Below are positions 12,272 through 23,173 of a stretch of 64,000 nucleotides of DNA, one piece after another. A program made the translations under genes and the position numbers. How positions within the stretch are numbered: the stretch's first letter is position 1; every line of letters begins with the position of its first letter. Source of the DNA: Dryomyza anilis (Eukaryota > Arthropoda > Insecta > Diptera > Dryomyzidae); NCBI GenBank assembly GCA_951804985.1, contig OX638133.1, forward strand, positions 49,395,470 to 49,459,469, read 5' to 3'. The notes beneath the pieces are model-generated. The model worked only from the letters and a program-made list of their open reading frames with translations, had not been told where the DNA came from and did no database searches.

Positions 12272-12839
12272 TACATCGAACGTTGAAAGTTGCACTTACC
12301 GCACATGAAAACTGTCAATGGACCAAAACTCTTTCAACTGTGCTATTAGGTTTGCGCGCATCGTTCAAAGAAGACATACAAACAACGGCCGCAGAATTGG
12401 TGTATGGCGAGGTACTACGACTCCCAGGTGAGCTTTTCAAAGAGACTACACCAGAGGACAACGAAGACCACAGCGAATTTTTAACCAACTTCAAACGCGC
12501 TATGTCTGAGATCAAGCCAATTCCTACAAGCAACCACGCGACATCCAAGATTTTTGTACACAAGGATTTGGAAACGTGCACACACGTCTGGATCCGTTCG
12601 GAAATACACAAAGCACTACAGTATCAATATTCCGGTCCCTACAAAGTACTGGAAAGAGGTCCGAAATATTTTAAAGTACAAATTGGTCTCAAAAGTGATC
12701 AAATATCAATTGATCGAGTTAAACCAGCTTTTATAGACCAATCCTTTCTTAATCATAAAATTAATAATAATTGTAATAGTTTTAAGCATCCTATTTTAAA
12801 ATCTGTATCGTTCAAATAGATATTTTTAACTAGGAAGGG

Positions 12840-12997
12840 TGTAATGTGGAGACACACTCAACAATTCACTGTACTTAAATTTTATTTTAGTTGTTAAGTT
12901 TTAATAATTCAAAATTTTATTGTAAATAAAATTAATTCTAATAATTTTGTGAAAGCGAAAAGTCAATTTATTTTGTGACTTCCTCGACTTTTCCACA
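12840..12997 (+). repeat. 3' LTR of the gypsy element
   Basis: The LTR starts TGTAATGTGG directly after the purine-rich AGGAAGGG and ends TTTTCCACA, giving the usual TG...CA termini. It has an AATAAA-type signal in its AT-rich middle. Confidence 0.8.
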
Positions 12998-13357
12998 CTG
13001 TGGCAACATCATAACTCGAGATATGTTCAAATTGAGTTATTAATACCATCGTTATCCTGATATAAGAATTCATTTTATGTCAAATTTCGATACTGATCCT
13101 TCTTATCGTTGCTGAGGTTACAAGCAAAAACCTAAAAGCATACTTGTCATTAAACATTTATTTTTATTAAAAAAAAAACTTTCGAAAAAAATTCTAACAA
13201 TAACATTTTGCAGACATTTTTTTCATTAAGGTTTTTCATATATAATTTTTGAAATATTTTTAAAAATAATTTTCGAAATCAGTAGTGAAGCTTAAAAATG
13301 CTCTCCCGCAAAATTCAAAAAAAAGACATGCTTTTATTTCATATTGCCACTGATATA
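12998..13357. other. Spacer between gypsy and copia, nothing recognised
   Basis: AT-rich sequence without an ORF or repeat that I can support. Confidence 0.5.
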
Positions 13358-13496
13358 TGTTGCAGAGCAACTTTTGTACCGAAAGAAAAATACACGATGT
13401 GAACGCAACGACAGTTTATTTGAACGTAAGAAAGAATGCAAAATACAAAGTAAAATACAAAATGACAGAAAGTTTCACGTTGTCATGGGATTTTCA
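13358..13496 (-). repeat. 3' LTR of copia
   Basis: Matches the LTR at 17056-17195 from the TGAAAATCCC start to the GCAACA end. The preceding polypurine tract is GAGAAGGAG on the minus strand. Confidence 0.85.
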
Positions 13497-13542
13497 ATAC
13501 TCCTTCTCAACATGAATACTCAACATGTACATAAAATTTAAT

Positions 13543-14652
13543 TTACTTTAAACCCATTAAAAGTGTAAATTTACAATGTTTTGGTTTCGCCAAATTTTTG
13601 GTGAATATGTCTGCAATTATCTCGTGTGTCGAAACATATTGCAGTTCGATTTCCTTGGTTTTGACCACTTGGCGCACATGGTGATATTTATAATCAATGT
13701 GTTTGCTGCGCGCGTGATAAACTGGATTCTTCGCGAGCTGCTGCGCACTCAAGTTGTCTGCATGAAGTATGATGGGTGAGTCGCCATCATAACAACCGAT
13801 TTCCTGAAGAAACCGTCTCAGATATATCGCCTCCTTCGCTGCCGTAGACAAGGGCATGTATTCAGTCTCGGTACTACTTAAGGCAACAGTACTTTCTTTC
13901 CTTGATTCCCATGAGAATATGCTGCCGGCCAAAAAGAATGCGTAGCCGGTGTATGATTTGCGGTTAGTTGTACTACCGCCCCAATCTGCGTCGACATAGC
14001 CATGAACTGGCTGGTTACCTGGGCTGTAGTGCAAGCTGTAGTTGATCGTACTGCACAAATAACGTAATATGTGCTTCGCTCCACTCTCATGCTCAACATG
14101 AGGATTTTTATTACGCTGAGCTAATTTACACACCGAGTGTAAAATGTCAGGTCTTGTAGTAATGCCCAAATACATCAAAGCGCCGATAAGTGATTGATAA
14201 GCGGTTGGGTCTTCCTTTTTACAATCATCGTTTTCACAACCAATTTGATAGCCTGGGTCTAGTGGGGTCGCCACAGGGCTGCACTTTTCCATACCATACA
14301 GTTTTAAAAGATTGCTTATATACTGTTTATGGCCTACAGAAATTGCACCTGTTTCCCCAATGCGCTCCACTTCCATGCCTAAAAAGTGTTGGAATGGGCC
14401 TTTGTCTACTAAATCAAATTGACGTGCTATCTGGTTTTTAATTTCTGCCAAGTCGTCTTTACTGGTGCTGGATATAATTAAATTATCAACATAAATTGCG
14501 ATTAGATTCAACTTACCTCCACAGTTCATCCTGTACAAACAGGGTTCATTGTCGCATTGTGTATAGCCAATATCTTTCAGCACGCCATCAAGTGTTGAGT
14601 TCCATTCACGTCCTGACTGCTTAAGTCCATATATCGCCTTATTCAGCCGCAA
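13543..14652 (-). pseudogene. copia reverse transcriptase C-half and RNase H
   Basis: It contains NKAIYGLKQSGREW, the polymerase active-site strand as YVDN (near 14490) instead of YVDD, LDPGYQ, and the RNase H segment DADWGGS...SSTETEYM...LHADNLSAQQLA...RSKHIDYKYHHVR. The D-to-N change in YVDD should abolish metal binding and reverse transcription. The 369-codon frame is otherwise intact and ends normally just upstream of the purine tract. Confidence 0.9.
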
Positions 14653-15749
14653 TACACGTTCAGGATGTCGCTAACATACTGCTCTGGCTGCTTCATGAAA
14701 ACCTCATCACTTAGATCGCTGTTTAAATAAGCCATCTGATGTAAATACATGCCGTGTTGAGCTGCTAACGCGAACATCATTCTTATTGTAGCGTAACGAA
14801 CGACTGGTGAAAATGTTTCAAAATAGTTGACGCCAAATTGTTGGCTACAACCGTTCGCCACAAGCTTTGCTTTAAAACGCTCAATGGTGCCGTCTTTTTC
14901 AGTTTTTAGATTAAAAACCCATTTGCAGCCGATCGCCTTCTTGCCTGGTGGTAGGTCAACTAATGACCACGACTTGTTCTCGATAAGCGCTGCATACTCC
15001 TTCTGCATCGCCTTCTGCCATTCATTTGAATGCGCGCTTGTTAAAGCTGCTTTTGTTGTTTGCGGTATTTCAATGTTATTAACGCAACGTAACGCGTTCA
15101 ATACATGAAACTGCTTCCGCGGACGACCAGGTTTGCCCGTGCGAACTATTTTCGGCCTGCCTGGACCGATCTTTACCTCATCGCTGATGTCTTCGTCAGG
15201 TGTAATATAAGCGTCATCGCCTATAAGTTCTTCGTCGTCGGTGTCGCTGTCATCTCCTGCAGCTTCATCGGGTGCACGTGTATTAATATCAGCACGCACT
15301 GGTGTGTCAGCTATTTCGCCGTTGATTGCAGCTTCTTCACTTGTGTCGACATCGTTTTCCACTGTTTCGAAATTAGTTAATTGCCGCGTAATGCCATGAG
15401 ATTCTAAAAAATTATTAAAATTTGTATTAATATACTCACGGTCATTATCGCTTCTTATGACTTTTATCTTTTTTCCAGTTTGACATTCAACCATAGCTTT
15501 AAATATCTTAAACTTGTCAAACACCTCATATTTTGCTTCAACGAAGTACACAAACATGTTACGGGACATGTCATCAATAAATGTTACAAAATAACATGCG
15601 CCACCAACTGATTTTGTGTTCATCGGTCCACGCACATCGCTATGGATCAGCTCCAACAAATTTGTTGCTCGATTTTCCGTCGCATGAGGAAATGACTGCA
15701 CACAAATTTTGCTTTTCATGCACGTTTTGCAGCTAATGTCTTTAGGCAT
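14643..15749 (-). pseudogene. copia integrase (deleted) fused to RT N-terminus
   Basis: It starts with CKTCMKSK, then the integrase core with its first aspartate (HSDVRGPM) and second (VIRSDNDREY, where most relatives have NGRE). Just after SHGITRQLT (about 15375) the sequence jumps to an acidic linker, so the third catalytic residue and the C-terminal domain are missing. The RT begins with NEWQKAMQKEYAAL and runs through WVFNLK and RFKAKLVANG to ETFSPVVR. The frame is lost again near 14665. Confidence 0.88.
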
Positions 15750-16344
15750 TTTTTTTTTGTTTTATGCCACTTACCATCTGCTTGCGTGCCAATTCATGCA
15801 AGCTAGAATAGTTTAAATGTCCATATCTATTGTGCCATTTAACTGCGTTTTCGACAGACGAATAAAAGAATGAATTAATATTGTTTTCAAAAATAAACAA
15901 ATTATTATTTTTACGAGCTTTTAACACCACTTCTCCTTTTTTGCTTTTGATGCATGTACATTCCTTACTGAATGTTACCGAATAACCATTTTCAACAGCT
16001 TTACTGACTGACAAAAAATGTCCATTTAAATTTGGAACGTACAAAACGTTGTTTAGTGTCACTGTGCAAAAGCTTGTTCTAATGGTGACGTCACCATAAC
16101 CAATAGCATTTATATAATTTTCTCCTGCAAGCATAATTTTTTCATTGCGCTCTTGGTATGAATCGAACATTTCGCGCACACAACACATGTGTGACGTTGC
16201 GCCACTGTCAACGCACCAATTCGACCGATTCAAAATTTCAACGCTTGCTGTGGCTGTGCAAACGAATGTTGTTGTTCTTCTTGCTTCTTTTTCGGTGCTC
16301 TGCATTTTGCTGCGAAATGCCCTCTCTTTGCGCAGTTGTAGCAT
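15742..16344 (-). pseudogene. copia protease and integrase zinc region
   Basis: The aspartic protease active site reads CVDSGATSHM (about 16220-16190). It is followed by the linker and the start of the integrase HHCC domain (HNRYGHLNYSSLHELA). The frame ends at 15742 in a run of ten A bases, and the remaining CxxC part (CKTCMKSK) continues in another frame from 15749. Confidence 0.88.
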
Positions 16345-17011
16345 GCACGATTCGTTTTCCCGTTAGATTTTTTCTGTTCACTTTTTGGCTGCGACTGCGC
16401 AACGAATGCTTGTTGATTGCTTGCTAATTCCTCTTGAACGCTCCGCTGCCGTCTGCGCTTGCCTTCTTCTAATAATTTGACCTTCAATGTATTATATGAT
16501 GGCAACTCGTCGCGCGTTTCCATGGCGATCACGAAGTTTTCGAATTGCTTTGGCATACTTGATAATAAAATAATTACAAGTAGCTCTTCGTTAATAGTAA
16601 TACCTACTTCTGCCAATTTTTCCACAATATCTGAAAACGCATTTAGATATTGGGAAACACTATCGCTCTCAGACATACTGAGATTAAGCAGCTTTTTGTA
16701 AAGCGTCACTTTTCTGGCCGGTCCACACGGCTGATAGATTTCGCGCAATTTGTCCCACGCGTCTGACGATGTTTTGCAATGCTTCATGTGGTTGATTTGT
16801 GATGGCTTCACGCTGAGCATTAGTGTTGCGAACGCCTTTTCATCTTGCGTGTCCCATTTTGCTGCTTCCTCGGCTGAAGATTGCTCCGTTTTCAAAAATT
16901 TACGACAAACCACACGCCACAACTCCGAGTGTACGAGAACACTTTGCATTTGAATGCACCAGGAGTCGTAGTTTTCTCGTCCAGTTTTTCCATCTGGTAC
17001 AGTGATGACAT
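16230..17011 (-). pseudogene. gag: copia gag with zinc knuckle
   Basis: The start codon is at 17011-17009, but the first 20 or so codons are out of frame with the rest, which is open from 16949 to 16230. The body has the UBN2-type copia gag features (SSDAWDKLREIY; QYLNAFSDIVEKLAEVG) and a CCHC knuckle CYNCAKRGHFAAKC near 16340-16300. It would package element RNA. It overlaps the protease frame, and the junction is another frame change near 16260. Confidence 0.88.
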
Positions 17012-17055
17012 TGTTTTAATTTAATTAAAAAAACTTAGGACCTGGGCCCATAACC

Positions 17056-17195
17056 TGTTGCAGAGCAACTTTTGTACCGAAAGAAAAACACACGATGTGA
17101 ACGCAACGACAGTTTATTTGAAAGTAAGAAAGAATGCAAAATACAAAATGACAGAAAGTTTACAAAAGAGAATTCACGTTGTCATGGGATTTTCA
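17056..17195 (-). repeat. 5' LTR of copia and primer-binding site
   Basis: On the minus strand it runs TGAAAATCCC...CTGCAACA and is followed at once by GGTTATGGGCCCAGG, which resembles the initiator-methionine tRNA half-molecule primer site of Drosophila copia. Confidence 0.85.
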
Positions 17196-17603
17196 ATAAT
17201 ATATGTATGCGCATATATTGGATGTTTTAGCCCCAGTTATGTGATTGTTTTGAAGTAAAGTGGGAAACGTAATTTAAGAAATGTTTGTTGCTATTTTTGT
17301 AAAAATATTGTGTTATATGAATTCAATTGGCTTAGTCAAGAAATATTTTAATCGTGGATACAAACCAATGAAAAGCAACATTTTGACTTCACCCTGAAAT
17401 ATGATTTCCATTCCATAAGAAATCGGAGACGCAAAACTTTTAACAGGAGCAAAAATATTACATCGGTTAATATTATTCAACTTAATTAGATGAAGAATTT
17501 TGTACAATTTGCATAAATACAGAATTTTTTTTCGTATTTTCCTGACAAACACTAAGATTTTTATGAATTTAAACTTTTTTCTTTTTATTTTTCTTGCATT
17601 AAT
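17196..17603. other. AT-rich spacer, nothing recognised
   Basis: A 79-codon minus-strand ORF has no domain and AT-driven composition. No gene is supported. Confidence 0.5.
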
Positions 17604-17910
17604 AATAATAATAGTTTGGCGCTACAGTCCTACAAGAACTTAGCCCGAGCTTTCTCACCATTTTGAGCTGTGCGTTTTATATTTGTAATCAAAGTGATGG
17701 GACCCACATTTTAATACCGAATCCACCGGCGGGTGAGAGCTTTTCAAAGGCAATGTTTTACTGCTGTAGGTTTGCCATTTACTGACAAGAGGTAGCGCGG
17801 TATAGAAAAATGTGTCTATGAAAAGATGTTGTTAATCCTAGTACTGGCTTGAACCTGGGACTTTTCGTCTCTCAGTCCAAGGCACTAACCTTAAGCTCCC
17901 GACGCTACTA
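17604..17910 (-). mobile_element. tRNA-derived SINE, copy 2
   Basis: It is the reverse complement of the copy at 6229-6535, with the tRNA-like head at the right end and the TAATAATAAT tail at the left. It is flanked by CATTAAT at 17597-17603 and 17911-17917, consistent with target-primed insertion. Confidence 0.85.
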
Positions 17911-18883
17911 CATTAATTTTTTAATTTTAAAATTTCCCGCATTACCATAGCATTTTTCAATAAGTCCGAAATTGAGATATTTTGAGAAATCGTTCAAAAA
18001 TCAATTCAAAGGCATATAAATTCTAAAAATAAAAAAGTAAGATCATGAATCAGAGTATGGAATAGACCCTTCCATAGAATAAATAAAATATATTCAAATG
18101 TACTTTTTTGGGGGAAAATCAAAATCTGTCCCACTTACCCCAAGCCCCCTAATATTTTAAAATAAAAATTTGTCTTACCAAATATTTTGAAAATTTGTGT
18201 TGTATATTGCTTATGAACTTATAATTTTAATTTGTAAATTACACACTAAGAAAACAGTATGTTAATGAAAGTCTTGCTACAACTATCAATTTAAATTTAC
18301 GACTTGTATAAAATATTCAAATATATATGCAGATAGTTACGAATCAGCACCACAGAATTATATAAAAATGACAGTGTAATGTCAAAAACATTATTTTTTT
18401 TTTTCAAAGTCAATTTTTTAGAACAGTGTGTAGCGTTGTTTACTCAGGTGGTTTCGTACGTCAAAACTGCGAGTCGAAGGTCACCTCTCACCCCCGTCTT
18501 TCGTATTCACAAAAAAAAAAAAAAAAACTTGTAGAGCTTAAATGTTGAGAGGTCTAGGTTCTTCAAAGCTGTTATGCCCTGTATAAAAATTACTCAAACA
18601 AAAACTAAAAAAAAAACTATGTTTATATGGAGTGATATGCTAATCAGGAGTTAAAATTTAAATACTTATGTAATATATTATGTGATTATCATGTCTAAAA
18701 TTTACCATTTGCATTCTACCGTGATAAGAGCTTCCCCTTTAAATGAACGTACATATGATGATTTGTGTAATATGAAAAAGAAATAATTGAAGTAATATAT
18801 ATTAGTGTATATAAAATGAGTGTATATAAATGTATCAATGATTATAAATCTATAATTTCGTAATAATGCATATATATATGTAC
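17911..18883. other. Possible 3' flank or intron of Aldh3, no exon recognised
   Basis: The sequence is AT-rich with an A-run near 18510. If the last visible Aldh3 exon is spliced, a small terminal exon could lie here or further left, but none can be recognised. If it is not spliced, the reading frame ends at a TAA at 18844-18842. Confidence 0.4.
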
Positions 18884-19034
18884 CTGAAGGTAATAATTTA
18901 CTAAGAAAGTTAATCCAACGCCAAGTCCCATAGCTAGTATGTAGGAAATATATAAGTTTGGAAATGGGCGCCGTTTTCTCATAAGCATTCCAAGCAAGTT
19001 AGCTTTACGGTCAGAGTACGGCGGGTAACGTCCA
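18884..19034 (-). CDS. Aldh-III: Aldh3 (fatty aldehyde dehydrogenase) C-terminal exon
   Basis: The minus strand encodes GRYPPYSDRK, then a basic segment (MRKRRPFPN) and a hydrophobic stretch ISYILAMGLGVGLTFLVNYY. Vertebrate ALDH3A2 and the fly Aldh-III enzyme have the same layout: RYPP after the catalytic fold, then a membrane anchor that holds the enzyme on the ER. The exon is preceded by an AG acceptor (19036-19035, with TTATTTATAG) and starts in phase 2, completing a serine codon begun by the exon at 34592. It ends at CAG followed by GTACAT, a weak donor. If that donor is not used, the frame continues 13 codons past the final Q and stops at 18844-18842. Confidence 0.9.
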
Positions 19035-19189
19035 CTATAAATAATAAGAAATATATAATAGAGTGGAAAAACTATAAGTTTACAAATTTGTTCCCGCTCT
19101 CAGAAAAATAAAAAAAAATTAAGTATATTTGATGGACAGATGTAGTTATTTTTCTGAATGAATTGTAATTAATATGAACAAACAACAAA

Positions 19190-19272
19190 CTTCGAAAGTA
19201 GGTTATATGAATATCCACTAGGAAAGTAGGTTATATGAATTGCCAGTTGGAAAGTAGGTTATATAAATTGCT
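19190..19272. repeat. Three-unit minisatellite
   Basis: The motif GAAAGTAGGTTATATRAAT occurs three times at roughly 30-base spacing. Confidence 0.75.
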
Positions 19273-19742
19273 TAATTAGTTATATATTTATAAGAATGAA
19301 GAAGACAAAATCGAAAAACTCTATACCGCGCCACTTGAATAAGGCTAACATTTTGTTTTAATCCTGACTATTCATTATGTATCAGCATTTTCTGTCTCTA
19401 GTAAGTCTTTATAATAAAAAAAATCGACTTTTTACAACACAATCTTCGTTTTTATTATCCTTGACACACAAACCGGGTAAATGTTGTAATTTAATTGTAG
19501 GGAGTTGCATGGATAAGACTTTTCAACAAAGCCCTGTCTAAAATCTCTAAAAGAAGTAAAATTAACAAAATATTAAATATTCATTTGCATTAGCGCTCGT
19601 TTTTTCATTGGTCAAATGTGATCTTCGATCAAAAACTTAAATGTTCAAGAAAAAAAGGTCACATTACGCTGATGACCATCCAAACTTAATAGTCTCTAGT
19701 CGAAATAGTACAGACTTGATTGTGGCTTTTGAACAAATTAAT

Positions 19743-21026
19743 ATAAGGAGTGCGTCATTAGAAATGTGTGTATCGAAAAATAAAAATATCTCAGTAACCA
19801 CTTTGTCAATTTTCAAAAAGTTAACATTTTATTAAAGTAAATTTTATTCATAGTAATTATAAAAAAAAAATACAAAAAAATAATTAATCAATGATAAAAT
19901 TATTAACTTTTTCTGCAACTCTTATCATTAGGGCCTTCACAGTCTCTTCCTCGATCCTTTGGCTTGCAGCACACCATTGACGCCGAAAATTTACAACGTC
20001 CTTAGATACCCGTTTGGTGGTCTTCAATTCCTTTTTTACCAAAGCCCAATATCTCTCGATTGGCCGGAGCTCTGGGCAATTCGGTGGGTTCGCTTCTCTA
20101 GGGACAAACACTATATTATTTTTCTGGTACCAATCCAAGACAGCTTTACTGTAGTGACACGAAGCAAGATCAGGCCAAAAAAAGGCAGACAATGGTAGAA
20201 GTCTCTTCTGTAAGCACTCCTTCAAATATATTTCCGTGTTAATTGTCCCAGTGATCACGAAAATTTTGCTTCGTTTGCCACAACTACAAATTGCTTGCCA
20301 CACGATAAATTTTCTTGGAAACTTTGCTCTTCTTTGGGTCTTAAATTTATCCGGGACATTTCCTCTAGCATCGGCAACATAAAATTCTTGGCCAGGAAGC
20401 TGAGAAAAGTCGGAAAGAACGTATGTTTCGTCATCCATAATGCAACATTCGTACTTTTTCACAAAATTGTTTTTAAGCTTTTTAGCACGCTTTTTTGCCT
20501 CAACATTTTTTGCTGGATTCCGATCTGGGACTTTTTGAACTTTATATGTCTTCAGACCAGCTTTGAGTTTCGCTCTCCGTACAAAAGACTCAGAGCTTCC
20601 AACTCTGAGAGCTACATTTCGTCCTGAGAGATTCGGGTTTTTCTTCAGCACGGTAACCACCGTCTTCGCTTTGTTTCGGTCACCAGAACCTTTCTTTTTG
20701 CCTGTTCCTGGCTTCATATCATAGCTAAGGTCCGCCTTGAACTTTTGAAGTACTTTTGATACAGTGTTCCGGTGAGCTTGTTTTTTGCAATCCTTTTATA
20801 TGTAAAGTGAGGATTATTTAAGATTTTTTTATAATTTCCTCACGCACTTTTTGTTCATCGCCCATTTTTTCGCTGAATAACAAACCAATTATGCAAAAGT
20901 TACATACTACATATTCCGACATGTTTTTCAAACCTAACTTGATTAAAAAATTTTGTTTGAATTCCAATAAAAAAAGTTACAGTAGAAAAAGCGTGCACAA
21001 GTTTCTAATGACGGACTCCTTCCATA
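19743..21026 (-). mobile_element. Tc1/mariner-superfamily transposon, DD37E type
   Basis: Inverted terminal repeats (GGAGTGCGTCATTAGAAA at 19747-19764; GGAGTCCGTCATTAGAAA as the complement of 21002-21019) enclose a transposase on the minus strand. The total length of about 1.28 kb is normal for the superfamily. The exact outer ends are uncertain by a few bases. Confidence 0.85.
19884..20865 (-). pseudogene. DD37E transposase, N-terminus broken
   Basis: The open part (277 codons from 20717 down to 19884) has a helix-turn-helix-like region (VALRVGSSESFVRRAK), the first catalytic aspartate in CIMDDETYVLSD, the second in FFWPDLASCHY and a glutamate in LRPIERYWALVKKEL. Exactly 37 residues lie between the second aspartate and the glutamate. 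The homologous N-terminus extends upstream to an ATG at 20865-20863 but is interrupted by a stop after 15 codons and a frameshift near 20785. It would otherwise cut and paste the element at TA sites. Confidence 0.85.
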
Positions 21027-21104
21027 TCTCCAAATACCTTCGAATTCGAATGCAACCAATGCAAACGTGGGAAGGGGGGCAGGGGGCAATGCAAATTTGT
21101 ATTT

Positions 21105-21265
21105 TTATACCCTACACTAAGAGTGAAAGGGTATATTCAGTTTGGTACGCCGTTTGTTACACCCACCGTTTGTTACACCCATACTCCGGTATGGAAAATT
21201 ATATATATTCTTGATCAGCATGACCTTCTGAGTCGATGTCCGTCTGTCTGTCTGTCTGTTGAAAT
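21105..21265. repeat. Dispersed dipteran-type repeat segment
   Basis: It contains GTTTGTTACACCC twice, TATATATTCTTGATCAGCAT, GAGTCGATGTCCGTCTGTC and a short TCTG repeat. I have seen this combination in dispersed repeats of flies, but I cannot assign a family. A second part containing TATGTGTAGGGTATG lies near 21668-21687. Confidence 0.45.
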
Positions 21266-22079
21266 CCCTACTACTTAAAAAATTGAAGAGTTAGATAAGT
21301 AAAACTGATAATTTAGATTACTTATATACCTACGCTGTATGTGCGCTGTATTGGCTAGATCGGTCCATTGTGAACTGTGATCTGACCATTTATATTCAAA
21401 TACCTCATATAAAATTTACATCTACAGCTCAATTTTACTGTATACGTGGTTAGGTAAACTATTTTGGTCAAATATATATTGACTTCATCTCAAATACATT
21501 AAAATAATGTTTTCCCGCGAAACGACTTGTGGTTCCAAAAAAAAAAAATCGACATTCGGTACACCTACCCATTTGTAAATATGAGTATCAAATGAATGGA
21601 AATTCTTCAGCGAATGAAAGTTTGTAGTTATTTTCATGATTCGTATTCACTGGTGACCTATTCCCACACATATGTGTAGGGTATGTATAATCGGCTTAGA
21701 CCGACTATAATTTTGATAATCCTAACTATCATAATAACACCTACTATAAAATGTCCCTACTTTAAAATTTCCCATGTGATCAAACCTTCCCAACTGGTTT
21801 TAATTCAATTAATAATATTAAATATCAAATATTCGCACTCGTGCGACTATATTGGGGCACAAATGCTTCGCATACTACTGATATTTTTAATTTGTACGCA
21901 CTCGTGCGACTATCTTCTTCAGTTCCTTGAATGGCTAACGGGACATAGGGCATCAATTATGCCTACACGCCATCGTATACGGTTTTTGGCAATTGCCTTT
22001 AACTCGCTCCAACTTTTTCCCAGTATCTTAGCCTCTCTTGGTCGCCCCGGATTTCTCACACCACCTCCCATCGGGTGCC

Positions 22080-22870
22080 GTGCTTTTTTTCGTGTCACGC
22101 CCGAAAATCTGTGTTCGTGCGTGCAAATCTCCGTGCGTGCTAGTTGCTGTCGTGCCCGTGCGTGTACTTGCCTCCAAAATCAGGCACGCGCCCATTAATT
22201 TTTTTTTATAGTTTCTACCCTAATTAAAAAAAACCTCACTTCCTGCTTCAGAAAATAAAAATTTCGTGGTATTTTAACCTTTTCTTAAAAATCTGTTGTT
22301 TTAGTTTTACTTATGGATTTAAAAGAATAAAACAGTATCAAAATTAATGTTTGAATTTTTTATTACAGGGACTAAAACCTATTGGAATATCAGTTCCGGT
22401 TCATAGATTTTTAAAATTGTGGTTCCGATTCCGGTTTCAACCAACAAATTACATGGGTTTCGATTCCGGTTCCATATATTTTTAATAACGGTTCCGATTC
22501 CGGTTCCCTGACAGGGACTATAATATCTATTCCGGTTCTGGTTCTGATATTTTTAAAATAGCGGTACCGATTCCAACCAGAAAAATATATAAATGTTCCG
22601 ATTTCAGTTCTGGTTCAACACATTTTTAATAACGATTCTGGTTCCAAAAATCTAAACGGTTCCGGTATTACTTTTCACGTTTCGCTTGCTTTTTCATGTT
22701 TTTCCGTGCTTTGTCGTGTTTTTCCGTGTTTCTTCGTGTCTTTTAAAATACCGTGTTTTATCTAGTGCGTGCCTGTAAATTTACTCGTCGGGATCGTATT
22801 CGTGCGTGTCACCTATCGGCGTGCCCGTGCGTGTCCGTGCCATCAAAAACAGGCACGCGCCCATCTCTAG
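22080..22870. repeat. Degenerate motif repeats (GGTTCCGATTCCGG and CGTGCGTG)
   Basis: At 22375-22665 a block of roughly 85-90 bases built on GGTTCCGATTCCGGTTCC recurs about three to four times with divergence. It is bracketed by two related segments ending CAGGCACGCGCCCAT (22179-22195 and 22849-22864) and rich in CGTGCGTG and TTTTCCGTG. The right bracket ends GCCCATCTCTAG, the reverse complement of CTAGAGATGGGC at 33345. Confidence 0.6.
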
Positions 22871-22896
22871 TTCCAATCCATGGCTTTTAGAGCAAT

Positions 22897-23142
22897 TCAG
22901 CTGTCGTATTTTCGTAGTGTATGGCCAATCCATCTCCATTTTTGTTTCCTAATATGTTCGTCAATTGGATACAAGAGTGATCTGCGAAGCAATTCTCTAT
23001 TTTCTATGATGTTGGGCCAATATATAGGAAATATGTTTCGCAGGCAACGATTGACGAACACTTGGAGTCGCGTGCGACTATATGGATGCTCAAATGCGAG
23101 TCGAAAACTATCCCCCACTAGTGCGAGCATATTGACTCTCAA
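22897..23142 (-). pseudogene. 3' end of a non-LTR reverse transcriptase ORF
   Basis: The minus strand encodes LQVFVNRCLRNIFPIYWPNI, a middle segment with NRELLRRS, and KWRWIGHTLRK. This is the conserved C-terminal segment found downstream of the RT in many AP-endonuclease non-LTR elements. Only about 80 codons remain, and no RT core is present. Confidence 0.75.
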
Positions 23143-23173
23143 AAGTGTACGTTTTTGAATTTTTTTCTCAAGC

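Larger units (their letters stand above)
9530..12819 (+). pseudogene. pol: pol of the gypsy element, multiply broken
   Basis: Domains in order: aspartic protease (DTGADVS near 9640), reverse transcriptase (FSKIDLVRAYHQI; YIDD at about 10538), RNase H (VDASDKAIGA and YTDHKPL), integrase zinc region (H-x-H with CQNC, about 11560-11670) and integrase core (aspartates in HLDIVGP and YTDRGRQF, glutamate in NGMVERV), with a C-terminal domain to 12819. Breaks: about 135 bases between 10133 and 10275 are read only in another frame because of A-run indels; a TAA lies at 11036-11038; a 219-bp MITE sits just after the catalytic glutamate. It cannot yield a full polyprotein. Confidence 0.9.
8463..12997 (+). 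mobile_element. Decayed Ty3/gypsy (CsRn1-like) LTR retrotransposon
   Basis: Related LTRs at about 8463-8620 and 12840-12997 enclose gag, protease, reverse transcriptase, RNase H and integrase in the Ty3/gypsy order. The gag has the CHCC-type cysteine/histidine motif reported for the CsRn1 clade rather than the usual CCHC knuckle. The element is inactive: gag has a frameshift near 9095, the RT region has two opposing frameshifts at A-runs (about 10133 and 10270), RNase H has a stop at 11036-11038, and integrase is split by a MITE at 12053-12271. Confidence 0.9.
13358..17195 (-). mobile_element. Ty1/copia retrotransposon, internally deleted
   Basis: Read on the minus strand, the order is 5' LTR (17056-17195), primer site, gag, protease, integrase, reverse transcriptase, RNase H, purine tract GAGAAGGAG, 3' LTR (13358-13496). 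Integrase before RT is the copia order. At 3.8 kb it is short because the integrase lacks its C-terminal half. The two LTRs differ by two substitutions and two indels of about 11-12 bases, so insertion was fairly recent. The flanking 5-mers are ATATA and ATAAT, not a perfect duplication. Confidence 0.92.

Noticed and set aside
13353..17200. 5-bp target duplication of the copia element
   Set aside because: The flanks are ATATA and ATAAT; similar but not identical, so not claimed.
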